Shown here piece by piece: positions 33,893-43,919 of a stretch of DNA of 64,000 nucleotides; position 1 is the stretch's first letter; the number at the start of each line of letters is the position of its first letter. The stretch is from assembly GCF_001899645.1 (NCBI RefSeq), contig NZ_MKVV01000020.1:1-64000 (forward strand). The letters run 5' to 3'. The stretch is from Pseudonocardia sp. 73-21 (GTDB lineage Bacteria; Actinomycetota; Actinomycetes; Mycobacteriales; Pseudonocardiaceae). The translations under genes and the position numbers were made by a program. Under the pieces are notes generated by a model that saw only the letters and a list, made by a program, of their open reading frames with translations, was not told the origin of the DNA and searched no databases.

Positions 33893-36184
33893 CTACCGGG
33901 TCGGCACCCCTACGTGGTCGACGTGGTCGGCGGGCACGACGGCCGAGTAGACGGCTGTCCAGCAGCCGGGGCAGCAGTACTGGCGGAAGACCACCGGCGC
34001 GTCGACGTAGTCGGTCGGGTCGGCCAGGATCTGCGGTCCCGCGTCGGTCGACGGGCCTTCGTAGATCGCCAACCGGAGGGTGTCCGCCTCGCCGAGCCGC
34101 TCGCCGCAGTGCCGGCACGCGATCACGGGGCCGGCGCCGTCGGTCACCTCCACGAGGTTGTCGTCGAGCCGCCGCGCGATGGTGACGTCGAGCTTCCTGC
34201 TGCCGTCGCCCTGCACCGTGGAGCGGTCACCGCGGGCCGAGCGCCGCCGGTCGCGCTCGGCCGCCGTCGCGGGGCCGTCGACCGTGCCGTCGCCGAGGAC
34301 GACTCCGTAGACGTCACGGGCGGCCGCGGCGGTGATCTTCTCCTCGCGCAGGTCGCCGGCCACCGCCTCGGGATCGCGGCGCAGCGGGTCGCCGTAGCCA
34401 CCGCCGCCCTGCCAGGTCATCGCGAACACCTCACCGGGAGCGAGGTAGCTCGACGCGTAGTTCTGGCCGATCTCGAGGGTGTCGCTGCATTCCGCGAGCG
34501 TGGACGGCATCGTCCCGTCGGCGAGCAGCTCGGCCACCCTGCTCTGCCGGGCGACGACGTCGAGGCCGGTGTTGCCGGGGTGCCCGCCCGAGAGGCCGCC
34601 GTTCTGGGCGATGGCCTTCCCGTTCGATGCGAGCACGAGCCCCATCGGGAGCGACGTGCCGTGCGGCGTGATCGCGACCGACGCGCCGACGCCACCGCGG
34701 TGGCGGCCGGGGCCGCCGGAGTCGGGCTCCTCGCGGCGCCACAGCGTGAGCAGCGGGTAGAGGAACTCCGTCATCTCGACGTCGGGGATGCGGCCCATCG
34801 GGATGCAGAACAGGCCCCCGGTGTCGATGCCGTCGGCGTGCGGCCGTGCGCCGTACCCACCGGCCATCGGCTCCATGATGATGTTGAGGAACGGTACGGG
34901 CTGCTCGCCGCGCTGGTCGAGCCCGGCGATGACGGCCGTGTCCCAGGTGCCGCAGCACGTGGCCTGCACGTTCCTGCCCAGCTCCAGCGAGCGGTCGAGC
35001 ATCTGCGACAGGCACTCGGCCACGAGGTTGCCGGTGAGCCAGGCCGGGCCGATCGGGCCGCGGCCGACCGCGGCCGGGAACGTCGCGTTGTTGAGCGTGC
35101 CCTCCTCGGTGACCAGGTCGAAGCAGCGCATCAGGCCGCCGGCCGACCACGGGATGTCGCCGGCCAGGATCGGCAGCAGCGCCAGCATCACCCCGCCGCG
35201 CATCCCGGCGTAGGTGCAGTTGACGACGCCGGACTGTGGGCCGGTGCCGGTGAAGTCGAACGTGAGGTGGCCGCCGGTCTTGGTGGTCCGCACCGTGATC
35301 CTGTGCAGGCCGCGGTCGCCCTCGTGCGACTGGTCCTGGTAGCCGGTGGCGCTCCACGATCCGTCCGGGAGGCTCGCGAGCTTGTCGCGCAGTCGCGACT
35401 CGGCGTCGCCCATCATCCGCTTCATGACGGCCTTGACGGTGTCGGCGCCGTACTGCTCGACGAGGGCGAGGATGCGCTCGCGGCCGACGTTGTTGGCGCC
35501 CACCTTCGCCCGCAGGTCCAGCCCCACCAGCATCGGGACGCGCGAACGCCGCACCCACGCGTCGGCGACGTCGCGCTGGAGCGTGAAGTCACGCACGACC
35601 TTGATCGGCGGTGTGGGAAGGGACTCGGAGAACACGTCCTGCGCGGCGGGGGAGAAGGAGCCCAGCCCGACGCCGCCGAGGTCGGGCTCGTGGCAGATCG
35701 CGCTGGTCCAGGCGAAGAGCTTCCCCTCGTGGAAGACCGGTTGGTAGACCATCGTGTCGTTCTGGTGCAGCCCGCCGCCGACCCACGGGTCGTTGGTCAG
35801 GAACATGTCGCCCTCGGCGATGCCGGGGTTGACCGCGCGGTGGCGCAGCGTCCAGTAGATGGCCAGGTCCACGGCGCCGACGAGCATCGTGTTGTAGAGG
35901 CCCACCTGCACCTCCTGGCCCAGCTCGTCGGAGATGGCGAAGTCGAAGTCGTTCGCGTCGGTGACGATCGGCGAGCCGGACATGCGCTTGAGCGCCTCGC
36001 CCATCTCGTCGGTGACCGACCACAGCCGGTGCCGGACGACCTCGTAGGTGAGCGGGTCGAGCCCGTCGATCTGCTCCGGTGTGACGGTGTGGGTGGCGAG
36101 CGTCGAGGGCAGCGACCGGGCCAGCTCGTCCGGGTCGACGGGGCGGCTGGAGAAGATCTCCGAGCCGGGGATGGGCATGGTCAT
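33893..36184 (-). CDS. Hydantoinase B/oxoprolinase family protein
   Basis: LTYEVVRHRLWSVTDEMGEALKRMSGSPIVTDANDFDFAI...GDMFLTNDPWVGGGLHQND...; typical HyuB. Confidence 0.93.
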   Translation of the reverse strand: MTMPIPGSEIFSSRPVDPDELARSLPSTLATHTVTPEQIDGLDPLTYEVVRHRLWSVTDEMGEALKRMSGSPIVTDANDFDFAISDELGQEVQVGLYNTMLVGAVDLAIYWTLRHRAVNPGIAEGDMFLTNDPWVGGGLHQNDTMVYQPVFHEGKLFAWTSAICHEPDLGGVGLGSFSPAAQDVFSESLPTPPIKVVRDFTLQRDVADAWVRRSRVPMLVGLDLRAKVGANNVGRERILALVEQYGADTVKAVMKRMMGDAESRLRDKLASLPDGSWSATGYQDQSHEGDRGLHRITVRTTKTGGHLTFDFTGTGPQSGVVNCTYAGMRGGVMLALLPILAGDIPWSAGGLMRCFDLVTEEGTLNNATFPAAVGRGPIGPAWLTGNLVAECLSQMLDRSLELGRNVQATCCGTWDTAVIAGLDQRGEQPVPFLNIIMEPMAGGYGARPHADGIDTGGLFCIPMGRIPDVEMTEFLYPLLTLWRREEPDSGGPGRHRGGVGASVAITPHGTSLPMGLVLASNGKAIAQNGGLSGGHPGNTGLDVVARQSRVAELLADGTMPSTLAECSDTLEIGQNYASSYLAPGEVFAMTWQGGGGYGDPLRRDPEAVAGDLREEKITAAAARDVYGVVLGDGTVDGPATAAERDRRRSARGDRSTVQGDGSRKLDVTIARRLDDNLVEVTDGAGPVIACRHCGERLGEADTLRLAIYEGPSTDAGPQILADPTDYVDAPVVFRQYCCPGCWTAVYSAVVPADHVDHVGVPTR

Positions 36185-38298
36185 GACTCACTCCGGACAC
36201 TCGTGCGGATGCTGAGGTTGCCGAGACGGTCGACGGTGCCGGTGCTGCCGCCGGGGACGACGACGGTGGTGGTGGGTACCTCGACGATGGCGGGACCGGC
36301 CACGACGTGGCCCGCCCGCAGTTGCTGGTAGTCGTAGACCGGTGTGTCGACGAAACCGGTCGCGGCGTCGAGATTGACGGGCCGGCTGCCGACCAGGGCC
36401 TCGGCGGGATCGGCGGAGGACGCCGTCGGGATCTCCGGGAACTCCGGCGAGAACGGCAGCACCCCGATGCCGCGGACCCGGAAGGTGATGGCCTGGATGC
36501 CGGCCTCGCGGAACCCGGCCTCCGCGCCGTAGAGCGCCGCGTAGCGCTCCTCGAACGCGGCTGCGGCCGACTCGATCGCGGCGGTGTCGAGCGGTCCGTC
36601 CGCCACCGGTGCGGTGACCTCGGCCAGCTGCATCGTGTAGCGCATGTCGATCTCGCGGTGCAGCTCGACGGTGGCGAAGCGCACGCCCTGGCGGTCGAGC
36701 CCGTCCCGGACCCGTTTCTCCAGGTCGGCGAAGTTCCGCTCCGCGCGGGCCGGGTCGAACGGGACGAACGTCGGGTCCGAGAGCTCGGCCGCCAGCACGA
36801 TGTCCGACGACGCGAGCCCGTAGGCGGAGAACGCCGACGCCACCGGCCCGAGCGGGACGACGACCTCGGCCACGCCCACCTCGGCGGCGTAGCGGGCGCA
36901 GTGCGCGGGACCGGCGCCGCCGAACGCGTAGAGCACGAACTCGCGCGGGTCGTGTCCGGCCTCGACGACGGACTTGCGCAGCAGGTCGCCCGTCTGCGCG
37001 TTCTGCACCGCGTAGATCGCTGCGGCGGCGTCCTCGACGGACAGTCCGAGCGGCTTGGCGATCTGGGTGCCGATGGCCTCGCGCGCCAACTCCAGCGAGA
37101 GCGGCTTGCGGCCGCCGAGCAGCCCGCGCTCGGGCAGGATGCCCAGCACCAGGTTGGCGTCGGTGTTGGTCGGTTCGGTGCCGCCCTGGCCGTAGCAGGC
37201 CGGGCCGGGCACGGCCTGTGCGCTGCGCGGCCCGACGCGCAGGTTGCCGCCGGCGTCCAGCCAGGCGATCGCGCCGCCGCCGGAGCCGATCGCGTCGACC
37301 TTCAGCGTCGGCACGTTGATCGGGTGGTGGTTGATGACGGTGGTGGTGGCGCGCACCGGTTCGCCGTCGACGACGAGCCCCGCGAGGAAGGTGGTGCCGC
37401 CGACGTCGGTGGAGATGACGTTGGGGTGGCCGAGTTGGCGGCCCAGGGCGAGCGCGCCGACCACGCCGCCGGTGAGCACGGACCCGACGGTGCTGATCGC
37501 CGCCGACGGCGCCTCCGAGGCCAGCACCGCGCCGCCGTTGCTCTGCATCACCAGCAGCGGTCCGGCGAGCTTCCGCTCGCGCAGCGCGTCCTCCAGGGAG
37601 GTCAGGTAGTCGCGCAGGCCGGGGCCGATCTGGGTGCTCATGATCGTCGTGGCGTTGCGGGCGAACTCCCGGATCCGCGGGCTGACCTCGCACGACAGCG
37701 CGACGAACACTCCCGCGTCCTGCTCGGCGACCAGCTCGCGCAGGCGGTGCTCGTGCGCGGGGTTGCGGAACGACCACAGCAGCGAGATCGCGATGGCGCG
37801 CACGCCGTCGTCGAGCAGGGCGCGAATCGAGCTGCGGGCGGCGTCCTCGTCGAGGGCGACGATGACGGTGCCGTCGCGGTCGACGCGCTCGGTGACCTCC
37901 AGCGCGTGCCGCTTGGGCAGCAGGTGGTGGCCCTTGTCCTGGGCGAGCACGTGCTGCAGCTCGTGCGGAGCGCGTCCGAGGTAGCGGCCCTCGACGTTCA
38001 TGATGAAGATCGAGTCGCGGTGGCCCTTGGTGGTGAGGAAGCCGACCGGCGGGACGTTGCCCATCACCAGCGCGTTCAGCGACGACGTGGTGCCGTGGGC
38101 GATGTGGTGGGTGTCGGCGAGCATCTCGGGCAGCGTCTTCCCGACCTGCTCGGCGAGCAGCTCCAGCACGTCCAGCACTCCGCGGGAGTAGTCGGGCGGG
38201 GTGGAGGGCGACTTCGCGGCGACGACCGTCCCCGCGTCGTCGTCCAGGACGGCGTCGGTGAACGTGCCGCCCACGTCCACGCCGATGACATAGGTCAT
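36181..38298 (-). CDS. Hydantoinase/oxoprolinase A family protein
   Basis: VIGVDVGGTFTDAVLDDDAG...AHGTTSSLNALV...STDVGGTTFLAGLVVDGEPV...AFGGAGPAHCARYAAEVG. Confidence 0.94.
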   Translation of the reverse strand: MTYVIGVDVGGTFTDAVLDDDAGTVVAAKSPSTPPDYSRGVLDVLELLAEQVGKTLPEMLADTHHIAHGTTSSLNALVMGNVPPVGFLTTKGHRDSIFIMNVEGRYLGRAPHELQHVLAQDKGHHLLPKRHALEVTERVDRDGTVIVALDEDAARSSIRALLDDGVRAIAISLLWSFRNPAHEHRLRELVAEQDAGVFVALSCEVSPRIREFARNATTIMSTQIGPGLRDYLTSLEDALRERKLAGPLLVMQSNGGAVLASEAPSAAISTVGSVLTGGVVGALALGRQLGHPNVISTDVGGTTFLAGLVVDGEPVRATTTVINHHPINVPTLKVDAIGSGGGAIAWLDAGGNLRVGPRSAQAVPGPACYGQGGTEPTNTDANLVLGILPERGLLGGRKPLSLELAREAIGTQIAKPLGLSVEDAAAAIYAVQNAQTGDLLRKSVVEAGHDPREFVLYAFGGAGPAHCARYAAEVGVAEVVVPLGPVASAFSAYGLASSDIVLAAELSDPTFVPFDPARAERNFADLEKRVRDGLDRQGVRFATVELHREIDMRYTMQLAEVTAPVADGPLDTAAIESAAAAFEERYAALYGAEAGFREAGIQAITFRVRGIGVLPFSPEFPEIPTASSADPAEALVGSRPVNLDAATGFVDTPVYDYQQLRAGHVVAGPAIVEVPTTTVVVPGGSTGTVDRLGNLSIRTSVRSES

Positions 38299-38354
38299 GA
38301 CTCACGCTCCTTCGCGGCGACGGCCGCAGTGAGCTGCGGACCTGACGGTTGCGT

Positions 38355-38370
38355 AGACTATTTAACGTCT
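38355..38370. promoter_or_regulatory. Imperfect inverted repeat AGACTATTTAACGTCT between divergent operons
   Basis: AGAC...GTCT arms around an AT-rich centre, upstream of the 38417 monooxygenase. Confidence 0.4.
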
Positions 38371-38416
38371 GCGATGGTAGTCAAGGACGACGACCGACGG
38401 ATCTCAGGAGGACCGC

Positions 38417-39898
38417 ATGCAGCTACGCCGGGTGGCCGTGCTCGGAGGGGGGCCGGCAGGCCTCTACGCCGCGCGCCTGCTCAAGCTGGCCCAGCCGCAC
38501 TGCGAGGTCGTCGTGCACGAGCAGGGGGAGCGCGACACCACGTTCGGTTTCGGGGTCGGGCTCGCCGCCGGCACCCAGCGCAAGCTGGAGGCCGCCGACC
38601 CCGACACGCTGCGCGACATCCGGGCGGGCGGCTACCGCCACGACATGACGATGGACGTCGGCGGCGCGGTCGCGAGGGTGCAGAACGACAACCTCATCGG
38701 CGTCGCGCGCACCGAGTTGCTCGACGTGCTGCAGCGTCACGCCGAGAAGGCCGGGGTGCGGCTGGAGTACGGGGAGCGCCGCGTGGTCGCAGACCTGGAC
38801 GCCGACGTCGTGATCGCCGCCGACGGGGTCGGCAGTGCCACCCGCGAGGCGGGCGGGTTCGGAGCCTCGGTGGAGGTCGGCCGCGGCCTGTTCCTGTGGT
38901 GCGGTGCGGGCTTCGCGCTCGACGACGCCGTGTTCGCGCCGGTCGACACCGAGCACGGCACGTTCGTCACCCACGCCTACCCCTACGCCGCGGACCGCAG
39001 CACGTTCCTCATCGAGACCGACGAGCGGACGTGGCGCTCCGCCGGGTTCGACACGACGGTGGCGGGGGAGGAGTCGGACACCGTCTCGCTGGCCTATCTG
39101 CAGGAGGCGTTCCGCACCCACCTGCGCGGCCACGACCTGATCGGCAACCGGACGCGCTGGCAGCGCTTCCGCACCGTCGTGTGCGAGCGCTGGTCCGACG
39201 GGCGGGTCGTCCTGCTCGGCGATGCCGCCCATACGGCCCACTTCTCGATCGGCTCGGGTACGAAGCTGGCGATGGAGGACGCGATCGCGCTGGTCGGGGC
39301 CCTGGACGAGGAGCCGGATGCGGCCACGGCGTTCACCCGCTACGAGGCGGCCCGGCGCCCCGCCGTGGAGCGGCTGCAGGAGCTGGCGCGGCGCAGCCAG
39401 CTGTGGTGGGAGTCGTTCCCGTCGCGCACCCATCTCCCCGTCGAGCGGCTGATGGTGGCGTACATGACCCGCGCCGGGAACGTGCCGCTCGACCGTTTCG
39501 CCATCACCAGCCCGGACGTGGTCGGTGCCGCGCTCGGCCAGTACGCGGGTGTGCCGCCACAGGTGCCGGCGGATCTCACGGGCTGGGTCCTGCGATCGCA
39601 CGTGGTGCCCGCCGACGAGGACGCGTTCGTCGTCGACACCGTGGTGGATGACCCGTGGGGTGCCAACGCCGACGCGGTCGTCGCCGTCGCGCGCGAGACG
39701 CGGGCCGGATTGTTCCGCGTCGTCGGCCCGGCCGACCGCAGCGCCCTGCTCACGCGGCTCGATCTCGCCGAACGACTGCGCCTCGAGGCCGGTGGCACGG
39801 TGGTGGTCGAGGGACCGTCCGAGCTGCGTGACGATCTGGCGGCCGGCCTGGTCAGCGGTCGTGCCGACCTGGTCGCCTTCGGGGAGGAGCTGTCGTGA
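38417..39898 (+). CDS. FAD-dependent monooxygenase resembling aryl-CoA (salicylyl-/anthraniloyl-CoA) hydroxylases
   Basis: VAVLGGGPAGLYAARLLKLAQPHCEVVVHEQGERDTTFGFGVGLAAGTQRKLE...VVLLGDAAHTAHFSIGSGTKLAMEDAIAL. Confidence 0.8.
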   Translation: MQLRRVAVLGGGPAGLYAARLLKLAQPHCEVVVHEQGERDTTFGFGVGLAAGTQRKLEAADPDTLRDIRAGGYRHDMTMDVGGAVARVQNDNLIGVARTELLDVLQRHAEKAGVRLEYGERRVVADLDADVVIAADGVGSATREAGGFGASVEVGRGLFLWCGAGFALDDAVFAPVDTEHGTFVTHAYPYAADRSTFLIETDERTWRSAGFDTTVAGEESDTVSLAYLQEAFRTHLRGHDLIGNRTRWQRFRTVVCERWSDGRVVLLGDAAHTAHFSIGSGTKLAMEDAIALVGALDEEPDAATAFTRYEAARRPAVERLQELARRSQLWWESFPSRTHLPVERLMVAYMTRAGNVPLDRFAITSPDVVGAALGQYAGVPPQVPADLTGWVLRSHVVPADEDAFVVDTVVDDPWGANADAVVAVARETRAGLFRVVGPADRSALLTRLDLAERLRLEAGGTVVVEGPSELRDDLAAGLVSGRADLVAFGEELS

Positions 39899-41517
39899 AG
39901 GGCACCGACCCGCGCCTCGTCCCGTACCCGCCCGCGTTCGTCGCCCGCTACCGCGAGGCCGGGCTCTGGGGTGACCGGACGATCGCCGACGAGTTCCACG
40001 CCGTCGCGAAGGTGCATCCCGACCGGCTCGCCGTCGCCGGGCTCGACTCCCGCCTGAGCTTCCGCGAGCTCGACGCCCGCACCGACGTGCTCGCCGCCGG
40101 CCTCGCGGAGCTGGGCCTGGAGCCGGGCGACCCGGTGCTCTTCCAGGTCACCAACCGGGTCGGGTCCGTCGTCGCCTGGTACGGCGTGCTCAAGGCCGGG
40201 CTCGTGCCGGTGTGCACCCTGGCCGCACACCGCGGCCACGAGATCGGCGCCATCAGCAGGCGCGTCGGCGCCGTGGCGCACCTGGTGGAGGCGGGGAACC
40301 GCGGCTTCGATCTGGTCGGCTTCGCCCACGACCAGCAGGTCGGGCACCCGACGCTGCGGCACGTCCTGGTCCTCGACGAGCTGGCGACGCTCGGTGCGGA
40401 CGTCGACCCGGCCACGGCGCGGAAGGTCGTCGACGGGATCCAGCAGGGCATCGACCCCGACGACGTCGCGGTCTTCCAGCTGTCGGGCGGCACCACCGGG
40501 GTGCCCAAGGTGATCCCGCGCCTGCACGCCGAGTACTGGTACAACGCCGTCGAGTACGCCCGCTCGTGGGACTGGACACCCGACACGCGGGTCGCCCACC
40601 TCATCCCGATCATCCACAACGCCGGCATCACCTGTGCCGTGCACGCCCCGCACAGCGTCGGGGCCGCCCTGGTGCTCGGCACCGCCGATCTCGACCTGTC
40701 GTTGCCGCTGCTCGCCGAGGCCGGCGCGACGCACGTGCTGCTCGGCCACGGCCACTTCGGTGCCCCCGGGCATCCAACGTTCGACGCCGCGGCGCACTCG
40801 CTCACGCAGGTCGTGCTGTCCGGCACGAAGGTCCCGCCGGCGCTGTTCGACGGGCTGGAGCGGCGTGGTCTGTGGTCGGCGCAGCTGTTCGGGATGGGCG
40901 AGGGTCTGATGCTCACCACCCGTCCCGGCACGCCGCGCGCCGCCCGCGCCACCACCGTCGGCACTCCGATCTCCGAGCTCGACGAGGTCCGCGTCCTGGC
41001 GCCGGGCACCGAGGACGAGGTGCCCGACGGCGAGATCGGCGAGCTGTGCTGCCGCGGCCCGTACACGCTGCGCGGCTACCTCGACGCTCCCGGGCACAAC
41101 GCCCGCGCGTTCACCTCCGACGGCTTCTACCGCACCGGTGACCTGGCGGTGATCACCGGGATCGAGGGCGGGCGCTACATCGCGATCGAGGGCCGCATCA
41201 AGGACCTCATCAACCGCGGCGGCGAGAAGATCAGCGCCGAGGAGGTGGAGCTGCTCCTGCTGCGCCACCCGCGCGTCCGGAACGCCGCCGTCGTCGCCGT
41301 GCCCGACCCGCGCCTGGGCGAGCGCAGCTGCGCATTCCTGGTGGTCGACGGCGAACCGCTGACCCTGGTCGACATCCAGGAGCACTTCGCGCAGCTCCAG
41401 GTCGCGAAGTTCAAGTGGCCCGAACGCGTGGAGCACCTGGCCGAGATCCCGCGGACGCTCGTGGGCAAGGTCGACAAGAAGCACCTCCAGGCGATCGCAG
41501 CAGAGGGAGTGTCGTGA
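39895..41517 (+). CDS. AMP-dependent aryl acid ligase (DhbE/salicylate-activating-like)
   Basis: QLSGGTTGVPKVIPRLHAEYWYNAVEYARSWDW...LFGMGEGLMLTTRPG...YRTGDLAVITGIEGGRYIAIEGRIKDLINRGGEKISAEEVE. Confidence 0.9.
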   Translation: MKGTDPRLVPYPPAFVARYREAGLWGDRTIADEFHAVAKVHPDRLAVAGLDSRLSFRELDARTDVLAAGLAELGLEPGDPVLFQVTNRVGSVVAWYGVLKAGLVPVCTLAAHRGHEIGAISRRVGAVAHLVEAGNRGFDLVGFAHDQQVGHPTLRHVLVLDELATLGADVDPATARKVVDGIQQGIDPDDVAVFQLSGGTTGVPKVIPRLHAEYWYNAVEYARSWDWTPDTRVAHLIPIIHNAGITCAVHAPHSVGAALVLGTADLDLSLPLLAEAGATHVLLGHGHFGAPGHPTFDAAAHSLTQVVLSGTKVPPALFDGLERRGLWSAQLFGMGEGLMLTTRPGTPRAARATTVGTPISELDEVRVLAPGTEDEVPDGEIGELCCRGPYTLRGYLDAPGHNARAFTSDGFYRTGDLAVITGIEGGRYIAIEGRIKDLINRGGEKISAEEVELLLLRHPRVRNAAVVAVPDPRLGERSCAFLVVDGEPLTLVDIQEHFAQLQVAKFKWPERVEHLAEIPRTLVGKVDKKHLQAIAAEGVS

Positions 41518-42278
41518 CCCACCGGATCGGGCTGGTCGTACCCAGCTCCAACGTCACCGTCGAGACCGAGGTGCCCGCGCTGCTCGCCCGGCACGCCGAC
41601 GCGCGGTTCTCGTTCCACTCCAGCCGGATGCGCATGCACCAGGTCACCCCCGAGGGGTTGCGCGCGATGAACGACCAGCGCGAGCGCTGCGTCGACGAGA
41701 TCGCCGACGCCGGCGTCGACGTGGTGCTCTACGCCTGCCTCGTCGCGCTCATGGCGCAGGGGCCGGGGGAGCACCGTCGCGCCGAGGAGGCCGTCACGGA
41801 TCAGCTGGCGAAGGCCGGGCAGAGCCCGCGGGTGCTCTCCAGTGCCGGGGCCCTCGTCGACGGGCTGACGGCACTCGGCGCCCGTCGGATCGGGCTGGTC
41901 ACGCCGTACCTGCGGCCGCTGGCCGATCAGGTCGTCGGCTACCTGGAGGCGGAGGGCTTCGCGGTGCTCGACTGGGCGGCGCTGGAGGTGGGCGACAACG
42001 CCGAGGTCGGCTGCATCCCCGGTGACCGGGTGCTCGCCGCCGCCCGCGGGCTCCGTCTCACGGGTGCCGACGCGCTCGTGATCTCGGCCTGCGTGCAGAT
42101 GCCCTCGCTCGACCTCGTGGAGCCGGCGGAGGCGGAGTTCGGCCTGCCCGTGCTCTCTGCGGCCACGGCCGGGGCCTACGCCCTGCTGCGGGCGCTGGAC
42201 CTGCCGCCCGTGCTGCCCGGCGCCGGCACGCTGCTCGGGGCCGGTGCCTACGATTACGGGCATGACCGGCGCCGCTGA
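41514..42278 (+). CDS. Asp/Glu racemase superfamily (maleate isomerase / arylmalonate decarboxylase-like)
   Basis: GTG start; RIGLVVPSSNVTVETEVPALL...VLYACLVALMAQ...LGARRIGLVTPYLRPLADQVVGYLEAEGF...ALVISACVQMPSLDLVEPAE. Confidence 0.85.
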   Translation: MTHRIGLVVPSSNVTVETEVPALLARHADARFSFHSSRMRMHQVTPEGLRAMNDQRERCVDEIADAGVDVVLYACLVALMAQGPGEHRRAEEAVTDQLAKAGQSPRVLSSAGALVDGLTALGARRIGLVTPYLRPLADQVVGYLEAEGFAVLDWAALEVGDNAEVGCIPGDRVLAAARGLRLTGADALVISACVQMPSLDLVEPAEAEFGLPVLSAATAGAYALLRALDLPPVLPGAGTLLGAGAYDYGHDRRR

Positions 42279-42966
42279 CCGCAGGACCGGCCGGGGTGGC
42301 CCGCGTCGCGAGCTCGTCGAGAACGAGATGTACGAGCACGCGATCCGGCTCTTCGCCGAGCGCGGCTTCGCCGGCACCAGCCTGCAGGACATCGCCGACG
42401 CGATGGGCATCACGCGTCCGGCGCTCTACTACTACGTCAAGAGCAAGGACGAGCTGCTCGCGAAGCTCGGGGTCGACGTCGCAGGCGGGTCGGCCGCCGA
42501 GATGGCCGAGCTCGTCGCCCGTCCCGACCTCGACGCCGTCGGCAAGCTGCGCGGCATCGCCAGGCTGACGGTCCTGCGGATGGCGCGGCAGCCCGACCGG
42601 TTCCGGCTGCTGATCCGGTCGGAGGCGGAGCTGCCGCCGGAGCTCGCGGAGTCCTACGACGCCAGCAGACGCGCGGTGCTCAAGACCGTCATCGAGGTCG
42701 TCGAGCAGGGCATCGTCGCCGGTCAGCTGCGCCCGGTCGACGCGCGCGTCGCGGCGCTGGCCGTGATCGGCATGTGCAACTGGGTGGCGTGGTGGTTCCG
42801 TCCCGATCGCGACGACGTCGAGGCCGTGGCCGACCAGCTCGCCGACATGGCGCTCGCCGCGCTGCAGCGCGCCGACCACCGCACGCCCGACGGGGAGGGC
42901 CCCGCCGCGGCGCTGGCGATGCTGCGCCAGGACCTCGACCACCTGGAGCGCATCCTCGACGTGTGA
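42262..42966 (+). CDS. TetR/AcrR family transcriptional regulator
   Basis: YEHAIRLFAERGFAGTSLQDIADAMGITRPALYYYVKSKDELLAKL. Confidence 0.93.
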   Translation: MTGAADRRTGRGGPRRELVENEMYEHAIRLFAERGFAGTSLQDIADAMGITRPALYYYVKSKDELLAKLGVDVAGGSAAEMAELVARPDLDAVGKLRGIARLTVLRMARQPDRFRLLIRSEAELPPELAESYDASRRAVLKTVIEVVEQGIVAGQLRPVDARVAALAVIGMCNWVAWWFRPDRDDVEAVADQLADMALAALQRADHRTPDGEGPAAALAMLRQDLDHLERILDV

Positions 42967-42991
42967 TTGTGCGCCCGAGATTTTGCTACAG

Positions 42992-43007
42992 CGTCAAACT
43001 GTTGACG
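42992..43007. promoter_or_regulatory. Inverted repeat CGTCAA-ACTG-TTGACG
   Basis: Perfect 6-bp arms, 4-nt spacer, between the TetR gene and the VOC gene. Confidence 0.55.
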
Positions 43008-43038
43008 AGAGCGTAGACGCCCGCGTAGCGTCGCTCCC

Positions 43039-43674
43039 ATGACGAAGCTCGACCATCGCGTCCAGGGCGTCGACCACACGGCCTTCCCGACCTTCGACCC
43101 GGCCGGCACGGTCCGCTTCTACCGCGACGTCCTCGGCTTCCCCGTGGTGCACTCGATCTGCGCCGCCGGGTGGGGCCCGGAGGACCACCCCGACTTCATC
43201 CACTTCTTCTTCGACATCGGCAATGACGACCGCATCGCGTTCTTCTACTACTTCGGTCTCGAACCCGTGCACGGCCACCGACGCGGCGACGTCTACGCCG
43301 GGTTCGGCCCGGAGGTCCCGGAGTTCTTCGTCCGGTCGCGGCACCTCGCGATCCACGTGGAGAACGAGGTCGACCTGCTGGAGTACCGCAGGCGTCTGGA
43401 CGTCAGCGACTGGCCCGTCGAGATGCAGATCAAGCACGAGACCATCGAGTCGATCTACACGCACGACCCCAACGGCTACATGGTCGAGTTCACGCGCGCG
43501 ATGCGGCCGATCACGCCGCAGGAGGATCTCGACGCGAACCTCACCGTCGACGCCCTGCTGGATGTCGTCGACGAGGGCGAGCCGACCTTCGGGAAGCTGT
43601 TGGCGCGCAAGGCCGAGCTGATCGTCGAGCGGGCGGCGGAGTGGGAGCCGGCCCAGGCGGAGTCGAGGCGATGA
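43039..43674 (+). CDS. VOC family protein
   Basis: GVDHTAFPTFDPAGTVRFYRDVLGFPVVHSICA...LAIHVENEVDLLEYRRRL...SIYTHDPNGYMVEFTRA. Confidence 0.85.
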   Translation: MTKLDHRVQGVDHTAFPTFDPAGTVRFYRDVLGFPVVHSICAAGWGPEDHPDFIHFFFDIGNDDRIAFFYYFGLEPVHGHRRGDVYAGFGPEVPEFFVRSRHLAIHVENEVDLLEYRRRLDVSDWPVEMQIKHETIESIYTHDPNGYMVEFTRAMRPITPQEDLDANLTVDALLDVVDEGEPTFGKLLARKAELIVERAAEWEPAQAESRR

Positions 43675-43919
43675 CCACGCTCTACGTCCTCGACGTCCCG
43701 GAGAACACACCGCTCGCGAAGGTCGCCGCCGACGACCCGGACGTCACCGTCGGTCGGATCGGGCCGTACTTCGAGATCGTCGCCGAGGGCCCGATCGTCA
43801 TCGACCGCCGGGCCACCGGCTGTCGGCACGCCGTCTGGTACAGCTCGGTGGCCGGAGTGTCGCGGGGGAGCCGGATCGCCCAGCACGACAAGGACGCGCT
43901 GCGGGTGGAACCGGCATGA
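43671..43919 (+). CDS. Small conserved-looking protein of unknown function (82 aa)
   Basis: MTTLYVLDVPENTPLAKVAADDPDVTVGRIGPYFEIVAEGPIVIDRRATGCRHAVWYSSVAGVSRGSRIAQHDKDALRVEPA; ATGA overlaps on both sides in an operon. Confidence 0.7.
   Translation: MTTLYVLDVPENTPLAKVAADDPDVTVGRIGPYFEIVAEGPIVIDRRATGCRHAVWYSSVAGVSRGSRIAQHDKDALRVEPA

Noticed and set aside
38341-38416. rRNA/tRNA genes in intergenic gaps
   Set aside because: No cloverleaf or conserved rRNA segments noticed anywhere in the window.
36188-39651. Very long overlapping ORFs such as 36188..38305 (-, 705 aa) and 36307..39651 (+, 1114 aa)
   Set aside because: Arg/Ala/Gly-rich shadow frames over clear HyuA and monooxygenase genes; typical high-GC artefacts.
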